Below are positions 1 through 5,898 of a DNA stretch of 13,436 nucleotides, in pieces. The notes under the pieces were generated by a model, which was not told the origin of the DNA, made no database searches, and was given only the letters and a program-made list of their open reading frames with translations. Each line of letters opens with the position of its first letter. The first letter of the stretch is position 1. The DNA lies in assembly GCA_017612495.1 (NCBI GenBank), contig JAGAFQ010000098.1, positions 1-13,436 of the forward strand, given 5' to 3'. The stretch is from Clostridia bacterium (lineage in GTDB: Bacteria; Bacillota; Clostridia; Oscillospirales; CAG-272). The position numbers and the translations under genes are program-made.

Positions 1-173
1 AGAGTGCGAAATTGCGGGATCGTCGGCTCGCCTACGACGGGCAGGTCATCAGACGATGTCGGCTCGTCGCTCGATTTGATCTTTTCAGATGACGGCGGAT
101 CGTTTATTTTGACCGTTGCGCAGGAAATAAGCATAAAAAGACAAAGAATTATGAGCGGTATCGTCCTTTTCAT
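1..173 (-). CDS. Lipoprotein, 5' part only (runs off left edge)
   Basis: A minus-strand reading frame starts with ATG at 173 and stays open to the window edge (57 codons). A strong Shine-Dalgarno (AAAGGAGGTC, near 182-190) lies upstream. The N-terminus is Met-Lys-Arg-Thr followed by a hydrophobic stretch and a lipobox-like Leu-Ile-Ser-Cys at residues 15-18, so signal peptidase II cleavage and lipidation at Cys18 are expected. The following residues are rich in Ser, Asp, Glu and Pro, typical of the linker behind a lipidated cysteine. No domain is visible in this portion, so the function is unknown. It is transcribed divergently from the HD-hydrolase operon. The lipoprotein call is good; the specific role cannot be given. 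Confidence 0.75.
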   Translation of the reverse strand, partial: MKRTIPLIILCLFMLISCATVKINDPPSSEKIKSSDEPTSSDDLPVVGEPTIPQFRT

Positions 174-210
174 ATCGAGTGACCTCCTTTGGCAACGTTC
201 TGTTTTTACG

Positions 211-219
211 ATTATATCA
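211..219 (-). promoter_or_regulatory. Extended -10 promoter for the lipoprotein gene
   Basis: On the minus strand the sequence reads TGATATAAT, a perfect TATAAT box with the TGn extension. It lies about 40 bases upstream of the ATG at 173. No good -35 box is found at 16-18 bases, which is common for extended -10 promoters. Confidence 0.45.
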
Positions 220-305
220 TAAAACTGCTGAAAATAAAAGAAAAACTTTTTTGACATTTAGATGTCGCAACAACGGATTTTATATATAATATTGATTTTT
301 GATCG

Positions 306-929
306 GTGTTGTGTTACCTTATACATATAATCTATTTTTATACGGAATCGGGTGATATTATCAGTCTTTTTAATGATGCCTTGATGTTTGCCATACAAAA
401 ACACGACGGGCAAAAAAGAAAATTTTCCGATGCTCCGTATATTTTGCATCCGTTTGAGGCTGCTTCGATCGTCAGCACGATGACGTCAGACGAAAACGTT
501 TTGGCGGCGGCTCTGCTGCATGATACCGTTGAAGATTCCGATGCAACGCTCGACGAGATCGAAAAAAAGTTCGGCAGACGCGTTGCGCTCTTGGTAATGA
601 CCGAGACTGAAGACAAATGCGCCGAGAAGAGCCCGGAAGATTCGTGGCTTGCAAGAAAAGAGCAAACGATTTTGACTTTGCAAAAGACAAAAGACCGTGA
701 CGTTCGAATATTGTGGCTCGGCGACAAACTCTCGAATATGCGCTCTTATTACCGCATATACCGAAAACTCGGCAACGAGATGTGGCAGCACTTTCACCAA
801 AAGGATCCGAAGATCCAGGCTTGGTATTATCGTTCCATCGCAAAAGCATTGTCGGAACTTTCCGAATATGAGGCGTATGACGAGTACGTCGATTTGATGA
901 ATAAAATATTTTCTGATTTGGAGATTTAA
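306..929 (+). CDS. RSH-type HD-domain hydrolase (ppGpp hydrolase-like)
   Basis: Small metal-dependent phosphohydrolase with the HD fold of the RelA/SpoT N-terminal domain. Numbering from the GTG at 306, the family's landmarks are present: a His-Asp-Gly-Gln-Lys-Arg-Lys segment (33-39), Tyr-Ile-Leu-His-Pro (45-49), the Leu-Leu-His-Asp pair with Glu-Asp (71-77), and Gly-Asp-Lys-Leu-Ser-Asn-Met-Arg (139-146). The likely metal ligands are His48, His72, Asp73 and Asp140. No synthetase, TGS or ACT domain follows, so it is hydrolase-only, like small alarmone hydrolases. The substrate is inferred and other nucleotides are possible. The start is uncertain: GTG306 has no ribosome site, ATG384 would remove part of the first helix, and a GGTGAT motif at 351-356 sits just before ATC at 360, where homologues would be expected to begin. 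It is first in an operon, one base before the STAS-kinase gene. Confidence 0.8.
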   Translation: MLCYLIHIIYFYTESGDIISLFNDALMFAIQKHDGQKRKFSDAPYILHPFEAASIVSTMTSDENVLAAALLHDTVEDSDATLDEIEKKFGRRVALLVMTETEDKCAEKSPEDSWLARKEQTILTLQKTKDRDVRILWLGDKLSNMRSYYRIYRKLGNEMWQHFHQKDPKIQAWYYRSIAKALSELSEYEAYDEYVDLMNKIFSDLEI

Positions 930-930
930 A

Positions 931-2106
931 ATGAGATTTAATGTTGAAAACGATGTTTTGACCGTATATTTGGAGGGCAGGATCGATTCCGTTTCTTCCC
1001 CCGCCGTCGATTCCGAGATTTGTGCCATCATTGCACAAAACACATTTTCGAAGATCATACTCGATGCCGAAAAGCTCGAATATATTTCTTCTGCCGGACT
1101 TCGAGTCGTGCTCAAGATACGAAAGGAAAATCCCTCGCTTTCGGTAAAAAACGTTTCGTCAGATGTCTATGAGATATTTGAAATGACGGGCTTTTCTGAA
1201 ATGATCGAGATCGAGAAGGCTTATCGCACGATTTCCGTTGACGGTTGTAAGATCATCGGCAAAGGCGCAAAGGGCACCGTTTACAGATATAACGACGATA
1301 CCATCGTCAAGGTCTATAAAAGCCCAGACTGTCTGCCCGATATAAAGCGCGAAAGAGAACTTGCGCGCCGCGCATTCATACTCGGTGTGCCCACCGTCAT
1401 TTCCTACGATATCGTCAAAGTCGGCGACGCTTACGGCTCGGTGTTTGAACTTTTGAATGCCAAATCATTTTCGCAGCTCATCGCCGAAGATCCCGATAAT
1501 GTCGATAAATATGCAGATCTTGCGGCTTCACTGCTGCGCAAGATCCATTCCACCGAGGTTTTGCCGAGCGATATGCCTCCGGTAAAATCATATATTTCCG
1601 AAGCTTGGGTAGATATGATACGCGATGTTATAAGCGCCGATACCTATAACAAGCTCAAAGCGCTTGTAGAAGCAGTCCCCGAGCCGTTAAAGATGCTTCA
1701 CTGCGATTATCACACCAACAATATAATGATGCAAAACGGCGAAACGATGATAATCGATATGGATACACTTTCCTACGGTCATCCCATTTTTGAACTTGCC
1801 ACGATTTGCAGTGCATTTATCACACTCGGATGTGTTGACAATACCGTCGTCGAAAACTTCTTGTCTATGCCTTTTGCTTTGGCAACGAAGTTCTGGGATA
1901 TTTTCCTCCGAAAATATCTCGGCACAGACGACAAAGACAGAATAAACGAAGTTGATGACAAAGTAAAACTTTTAAGTTATGTAAGGCTCGTGCGCCATAC
2001 GCTTCGCCACGGAGAAAAGGGAAGCGAGCTTTATAATAAAAATATCGAAGTCGGCATACAAAACATTGAAAGCTTATTAAAAACAGTAAATACACTTGAA
2101 TTTTAG
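931..2106 (+). CDS. STAS domain fused to APH-like kinase
   Basis: Two domains in 391 residues. Residues 1-95 form a STAS (anti-sigma-factor antagonist) domain with the phospho-acceptor motif Tyr-Ile-Ser-Ser-Ala-Gly (51-56); Ser54 is the likely site. Residues about 105-391 form a kinase-like fold of the aminoglycoside/choline phosphotransferase type. It has a glycine-rich loop Gly-Lys-Gly-Ala-Lys-Gly-Thr-Val (110-117), a likely ATP-anchoring Lys127, the catalytic His-Cys-Asp-Tyr-His-Thr-Asn-Asn (257-264, Asp259) and a metal-binding Ile-Asp-Met-Asp (275-278). This resembles the family I recall as TIGR02172, first noted in Fibrobacter. A spaced GGAG within the end of the previous gene serves as ribosome site. 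The next gene encodes a separate STAS protein, a plausible partner or substrate. The exact substrate, whether protein serine or a small molecule, is not known. Confidence 0.82.
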   Translation: MRFNVENDVLTVYLEGRIDSVSSPAVDSEICAIIAQNTFSKIILDAEKLEYISSAGLRVVLKIRKENPSLSVKNVSSDVYEIFEMTGFSEMIEIEKAYRTISVDGCKIIGKGAKGTVYRYNDDTIVKVYKSPDCLPDIKRERELARRAFILGVPTVISYDIVKVGDAYGSVFELLNAKSFSQLIAEDPDNVDKYADLAASLLRKIHSTEVLPSDMPPVKSYISEAWVDMIRDVISADTYNKLKALVEAVPEPLKMLHCDYHTNNIMMQNGETMIIDMDTLSYGHPIFELATICSAFITLGCVDNTVVENFLSMPFALATKFWDIFLRKYLGTDDKDRINEVDDKVKLLSYVRLVRHTLRHGEKGSELYNKNIEVGIQNIESLLKTVNTLEF

Positions 2107-2115
2107 GAGAAGATT

Positions 2116-2415
2116 ATGAAAATCACAAAGACTCAAAACAAAAGCGCACTCACTTTCGCTCTTGAAGGCCGTCTCGACACAACAACATCTCCCGAACTTG
2201 AAAAAGAGCTCAAGGCATCTATTGACGGCATCGACGATCTGACATTCGACTTTTCTGCACTTGAATATATTTCATCTGCGGGACTCAGAGTCATCCTTGC
2301 CGCTCAAAAGATAATGAATACACAAGGCAAAATGAAGGTATGCGGTGCAAATGCCGATATTATGGAAGTATTTGACATAACCGGCTTTACCGATATTCTT
2401 ACTATCGAAAAATAA
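2116..2415 (+). CDS. Free-standing STAS protein (anti-sigma factor antagonist)
   Basis: A 99-residue single STAS domain of the SpoIIAA/RsbV type. It shows the N-terminal strand with Leu-Glu-Gly-Arg-Leu-Asp-Thr (17-23) and the loop Tyr-Ile-Ser-Ser-Ala-Gly-Leu-Arg-Val (51-59), in which Ser54 aligns with the regulatory phosphoserine of SpoIIAA and RsbV. The C-terminus has the usual Met-Glu-Val-Phe-Asp-Ile-Thr-Gly-Phe stretch (83-91). Family members bind an anti-sigma or kinase partner when unphosphorylated and are released on phosphorylation. No RsbW-type HATPase anti-sigma kinase lies in the window; the neighbouring STAS-kinase fusion could fill that role (inference). The preceding stop TAG overlaps its AGGAG ribosome site, which points to coupled expression. 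The two STAS domains are paralogous. Confidence 0.88.
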   Translation: MKITKTQNKSALTFALEGRLDTTTSPELEKELKASIDGIDDLTFDFSALEYISSAGLRVILAAQKIMNTQGKMKVCGANADIMEVFDITGFTDILTIEK

Positions 2416-2426
2416 GGATAAACGCA

Positions 2427-4178
2427 ATGAATAAAGAATGGTCACTTGACGCGCTTTACAAAGGCTTTGACGACGAAAAATTCACGTCCGATATGCAAAA
2501 GCTCGATTCCGATATCGCCGAATATGATAAATTCGTCGATAACTGCCCAAAAACGAAAGAGTCGCTCGTAAAACTCGTCAATATAAATCTCGATATTGCA
2601 AAGCTCTCGACAACGCTTATGTCGTATGCCGATCTTCGCCAAAGCGTCAATACCTCCGACGGCGAGGCGACTGCGGCTATCGGCAAGATCTCGTCAATGC
2701 TTGCGGCGGCATCCGGCGCGAATGCCAAGTTCGTAAACCTCGTTGCCTCTTTTGAAGATCTTGACGGCGTTATAAACTCCGATGCTTTGCTCAAAGAACA
2801 CGAATTCTATCTTCATAACATAAAAGAGAAGAGCAAGCACACGCTTTCGCCGGACGTTGAGAGTGCGCTCAGCTTATATGAGATCAGCGGCTCGCGCGCA
2901 TGGAGCGACTTGCAGGGATATCTTACATCCACCTTATCGGTCGATTATGACGGCAAAAAAACGAATCTTTCGGATATTCGCAATAAGGCATACGATAAGG
3001 ATGCCGACGTCCGCCGCCGCGCTTATGACGCCGAAATCGCCGCTTATGAGAAGATAAAAGACAGCGTTGCCTTTTCGCTCAATTCCTTAAAACTTGAGGT
3101 CATCAATCGCTGCAAACTGCGCGGCTATAAATCTCCCCTTGACGAAACCCTCGAAAATTCAAATATGAAAAGGGAAACTCTCGATGCACTGATGACGGCG
3201 ATCGGCGAATATCTGCCGAAATTCTGGGAGTATCTGCGCGCCAAGGCTAAACTTTTGGGCTACGACGGCGCTTTGCCGTGGTATGATATGTTTGCTCCCA
3301 TTGAGGGCAATGACAGAGAATTCACTACCGAGGAGTGCCGCGATTATCTCGTTTCGCTTTTTGCAAAATTCGATAAAGAAGAATCCGAAATGATAAGAGA
3401 GGCATTTGACAATGAGTGGATCGACTTCTTCCCGCATGACGGCAAAGTCGGCGGTGCTTTCTGCGCCGATCTGCACCCCATCAGGCAATGCCGCATTTTG
3501 ACGAATTACGACGGTGCACTCGGCGACGTCGTTACCCTGGCTCACGAGCTCGGACATGCTTTCCACGCCCGTTGCCTTACCAAGAACTCGATTCTCAACA
3601 CCGATATGTCAATGCAGGTCGCAGAGACCGCATCGACCTTTAACGAGGTCGTTGCCATGAATGAGATCATCAAATCCGAGACCGATAAGACAGCAAAGCG
3701 CGCGCTTATCGAAAGTCAGCTTATGGATGCCGCGCAGATCATCTGCGATATTTGCTCGCGTTATTATTTCGAGACCGAAGTCTTTGAGCGCAGAGCAGAT
3801 GAATTTTTGCTTTCAGATGAGCTTTGCAAGATAATGACAAATGCGCAAAAACGTGCATACGGTAACGGACTTGACGAAAAGACGCTTCACCCGTATATGT
3901 GGGTATGCAAATCTCATTATTATATCGGCGGACTAAGCTTTTACAATTTCCCGTACGCATTCGGCGGACTCTTTGCCCGCGGTCTTTATGCAAAGTATCT
4001 TGAAGACGGCGAAAAATTCGTGCCGCTCTATAAAGAACTTCTGCGTGCAACGGGCGTCACGAGCGTCGAGGGCGCGGCAAAGGTCGCCGGTATCGACGTT
4101 TCGGATGTGAACTTCTGGCGCTCGTCACTCAAGATCCTTTCCGACGAGATAGACGAGTTCGTAAAACTTTGTGATTAA
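2427..4178 (+). CDS. pepF: Oligoendopeptidase F (M3 family)
   Basis: Cytoplasmic zinc metallopeptidase of 583 residues, close to the usual length of about 600. The zinc motif His-Glu-Leu-Gly-His is at 373-377, with Glu374 as catalytic base and a probable third ligand Glu400 in the Val-Ala-Glu-Thr-Ala-Ser segment. The mostly helical N-terminal half (1-200) matches the oligoF N-terminal domain and the M3 catalytic domain follows. The family cleaves short peptides, typically 7-17 residues, in peptide turnover or uptake. There is no signal peptide. The start ATG at 2427 has AAGGA upstream, and only 11 bases separate it from the STAS gene, so it is probably the last gene of that operon. A hairpin terminator follows its stop. 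Why a peptidase sits with signalling genes is not clear from sequence. Confidence 0.93.
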   Translation: MNKEWSLDALYKGFDDEKFTSDMQKLDSDIAEYDKFVDNCPKTKESLVKLVNINLDIAKLSTTLMSYADLRQSVNTSDGEATAAIGKISSMLAAASGANAKFVNLVASFEDLDGVINSDALLKEHEFYLHNIKEKSKHTLSPDVESALSLYEISGSRAWSDLQGYLTSTLSVDYDGKKTNLSDIRNKAYDKDADVRRRAYDAEIAAYEKIKDSVAFSLNSLKLEVINRCKLRGYKSPLDETLENSNMKRETLDALMTAIGEYLPKFWEYLRAKAKLLGYDGALPWYDMFAPIEGNDREFTTEECRDYLVSLFAKFDKEESEMIREAFDNEWIDFFPHDGKVGGAFCADLHPIRQCRILTNYDGALGDVVTLAHELGHAFHARCLTKNSILNTDMSMQVAETASTFNEVVAMNEIIKSETDKTAKRALIESQLMDAAQIICDICSRYYFETEVFERRADEFLLSDELCKIMTNAQKRAYGNGLDEKTLHPYMWVCKSHYYIGGLSFYNFPYAFGGLFARGLYAKYLEDGEKFVPLYKELLRATGVTSVEGAAKVAGIDVSDVNFWRSSLKILSDEIDEFVKLCD

Positions 4179-4191
4179 AAATATGATAAAA

Positions 4192-4219
4192 CACCCGACC
4201 GAAAGTCGGGTGCTTTTTT
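4192..4219 (+). terminator. Rho-independent terminator of the HD-STAS-pepF operon
   Basis: A perfect 8-bp stem CACCCGAC / GTCGGGTG with a five-base loop (CGAAA), followed by C and six T residues. It starts 13 bases after the pepF stop. Four A residues before the stem could give weak termination from the other strand, but no minus-strand gene needs it. Confidence 0.92.
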
Positions 4220-4364
4220 AAGGCGTTGACGATAAGCACGAAATCGGCATTCATTTGCAGTGACAAGTTTTCCGATTTGCGAGAGTTAAAAGAATAATTT
4301 TTATAAGTGCAACTGCCGTTTGACATATTGCAAGCCCTGCTTGGTGGTGTGCAACCGCAAAAAA

Positions 4365-4373
4365 TGCTACAAT
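4365..4373 (+). promoter_or_regulatory. Extended -10 promoter for the XRE/membrane regulator
   Basis: TGC followed by TACAAT, an extended -10 box 31 bases before the ATG at 4405. A TTGACA at 4320-4325 is too far upstream (42 bases) to be its -35 partner. The ribosome site AGGAGGA lies at 4390-4396. Confidence 0.45.
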
Positions 4374-4404
4374 ATTACCATCAAATCATAGGAGGAACAC
4401 AAAA

Positions 4405-5406
4405 ATGATTTTAGCAGATAAAATTATCGAAGAGCGAAAAAAGCTCGGGCTTTCGCAGGAGGAACTTGCTGAAAAACTGTCGGTTTCCAGGCAGGCGGTC
4501 TCCAAATGGGAGAGCGCACAGTCTATTCCCGATTTACAGAAAATCATTCTGATGTCGGAATTGTTTTCTGTCAGCACCGACTATCTTTTGAAAGATGAAA
4601 TGGAGCCGGAGCGAAAAGGCTCGTGCGAATACGATGTTATCAGTACGGTGCGCCGTGTCTCAATGGAAGAAGCAAATGTTTTTATGAAAACAGAAGCAGA
4701 GCAAAGCAAAACGGTGGCATTCGGTGTGCTTTTGTGCATCCTTAGCCCCGTACTTTTGATATTCCTTTCAGGTCTTTCGGGAGCGAATATCGCAGGTATC
4801 ACCGAGACTGTTGCAGTCGTTATCGGACTTTTGCAGCTTTTTCTTTTTATTGCCATAGCAGTCTTTCTTTTTATTTTCTATGCCGGAAAAACCGAACGAT
4901 TCGATTATCTGAAAAAAGAGCCCTTTGAAACCGCATACGGCGTATCGGGACTTGTCAAAGAGAAAAAGAAAGCCTATGGAACTGTATATATAAAATATCT
5001 GTCTTGCGGTGTCGGTCTTTGCATTTTGTCGCCGGTCCCGCTGATATTTGCCGCACTGATAAGCGATGCGGATGCTTTGGTCGTATCTATGGCGGCATTG
5101 CTGCTTTGCATTGTTGCGATCGGCGTATTTATGATCGTTCGTGTTGCGCTGATCAACGAGAGCTATGAGATCCTGCTGCAAGAGGGTGATTTTTGTAAAA
5201 CAGAAAAGCAAAAAAGCAAAGCCGCTGAATCCGCCGTTGATGCTGTAAGCAGTATCTATTGGTGCTTGGCGACGGGTGGCTATCTTGCGTGGAGCTTTAT
5301 TTCGAACGATTGGAAATTTACATGGATCGTATGGCCCGTTGCCGGCGTGCTGTTCGTTCCGATTATTACGGTGGTAAAACATTTGTGCGGTAAGGATGAT
5401 AAATGA
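4405..5406 (+). CDS. XRE-family regulator with polytopic membrane domain
   Basis: A protein of 333 residues. Residues 3-60 are a Cro/C1-type helix-turn-helix with the Leu-Ser-Gln-Glu-Glu-Leu-Ala and Ser-Arg-Gln-Ala-Val-Ser-Lys-Trp-Glu signature (16-37), so it should bind DNA. After a linker come membrane segments at about 104-124, 133-160, 200-218, 224-250, 285-299 and 306-326. The first two pairs look duplicated: 107-120 and 202-215 share a GVxLCILSPVxLIF pattern spaced by 95 residues. Such proteins are common in Clostridia and are taken to sense envelope or membrane signals, but the ligand and targets are unknown. The gene is monocistronic with a strong AGGAGGA site. It starts 185 bases after the pepF operon terminator; that gap shows only the promoter-like element. 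Possible autoregulation is inferred from the family. Confidence 0.85.
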   Translation: MILADKIIEERKKLGLSQEELAEKLSVSRQAVSKWESAQSIPDLQKIILMSELFSVSTDYLLKDEMEPERKGSCEYDVISTVRRVSMEEANVFMKTEAEQSKTVAFGVLLCILSPVLLIFLSGLSGANIAGITETVAVVIGLLQLFLFIAIAVFLFIFYAGKTERFDYLKKEPFETAYGVSGLVKEKKKAYGTVYIKYLSCGVGLCILSPVPLIFAALISDADALVVSMAALLLCIVAIGVFMIVRVALINESYEILLQEGDFCKTEKQKSKAAESAVDAVSSIYWCLATGGYLAWSFISNDWKFTWIVWPVAGVLFVPIITVVKHLCGKDDK

Positions 5407-5639
5407 GAAAAGTATATATTATCCGCATAAAGCAAAAGGCAGGTATATAGCCTGCGCATCCTCGGCACAGCCGCCGTTTGCGGTACCAAAAATTTTATCG
5501 CCGCAAAAGCCGGCTCAAAATTTTGACCGCTGCACCGTTTTCGCCGTCGCTCTATCTGCCGCAGGCAGCGCTCGGCAAAAACGCCCAAAGCAGGCGCCCG
5601 CTTTTTTCGCAGAATGCCGCCGCTCGATATTTATCAAAT
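5407..5639 (+). other. Non-coding G+C-rich segment, candidate dispersed repeat
   Basis: No gene I can support. The stretch is unlike the A+T-rich spacers elsewhere in the window: it is G+C-rich, contains two copies of the palindrome AAAATTTT 28 bases apart (5489-5496 and 5517-5524), and has a small hairpin CTGCC-GCA-GGCAG near 5557-5569. Several frames on both strands stay open across it, but the translations are low-complexity, overlap one another and lack ribosome sites. Its last part carries a 14-base match to the neighbouring tRNA. The character suggests a dispersed intergenic repeat or decayed small mobile element, an inference that a genome search would settle. Confidence 0.4.
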
Positions 5640-5675
5640 AAAAAACAGAGCAGAGCCCAAAGGACTCCGCTCCGT
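5640..5675 (-). terminator. Rho-independent terminator of tRNA-Pro
   Basis: Read on the minus strand, a 14-bp stem (5662-5675 with 5645-5658, including about four G-U pairs) and a three-base loop are followed by a run of six T residues. It begins four bases after the tRNA CCA end. The plus strand also has TTTTT after the stem, so weak termination there is possible. Confidence 0.85.
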
Positions 5676-5678
5676 TTT

Positions 5679-5754
5679 TGGTCGAGATGACAGGACTCGA
5701 ACCTGCGGCATCCTGCTCCCAAAGCAGGCGCGCTACCAACTGCGCTACATCTCG
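5679..5754 (-). tRNA. tRNA-Pro (anticodon UGG)
   Basis: Full cloverleaf on the minus strand. The acceptor is CGAGATG paired with CATCTCG, the D arm is GCGC...GCGC, the anticodon arm is CCTGC / GCAGG around the loop TTTGGGA, and the T arm has the GGTTCGAGTCC core. The seven-base loop gives anticodon TGG, hence proline. The discriminator base is A, and CCA is encoded in the gene (5679-5681). It has its own promoter about 70 bases upstream and a terminator immediately downstream, so it is a single-gene transcription unit. Confidence 0.95.
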
Positions 5755-5820
5755 ATTCAATATTCAGTTAATCAATTCAAAAACAGACCTGCATTGTCCG
5801 CCCGCTTGCGGTACTGTGAT

Positions 5821-5849
5821 ATTCTATCAAATAATTAACGCCGTGTCAA
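5821..5849 (-). promoter_or_regulatory. Sigma-A promoter for tRNA-Pro
   Basis: On the minus strand, TTGACA (5844-5849), an exact 17-base spacer and TAGAAT (5821-5826). This is the strongest promoter match in the window, as expected for a tRNA gene. The predicted 5' leader before the tRNA is about 60 bases. Confidence 0.85.
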
Positions 5850-5862
5850 TAAAGATAAATAA

Positions 5863-5889
5863 AAAGCCGACCGAATTTCGGTCGGCTTT
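5863..5889 (-). terminator. Rho-independent terminator of the pyrophosphatase gene
   Basis: An 11-bp stem (AAAGCCGACCG with CGGTCGGCTTT) and a five-base A/T loop. On the minus strand it is followed by TTTTTATTT. It starts nine bases after the hppA stop codon. Confidence 0.9.
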
Positions 5890-5898
5890 AAACTTATA

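Noticed and set aside
251..256. TTGACA as -35 box of the HD operon
   Set aside because: No acceptable -10 at 16-18 bases; the nearest TATAAT (285-290) is 28 bases away.
4220..4404. Possible small gene between pepF and the XRE gene
   Set aside because: Stops occur in all frames with no ribosome site; only the promoter-like element is visible.
5396..5641. 81-residue plus-strand open frame after the XRE gene, with overlapping frames on both strands
   Set aside because: It overlaps the XRE stop, has no ribosome site, and other frames are equally open across the same G+C-rich stretch. A dispersed repeat explains it better.
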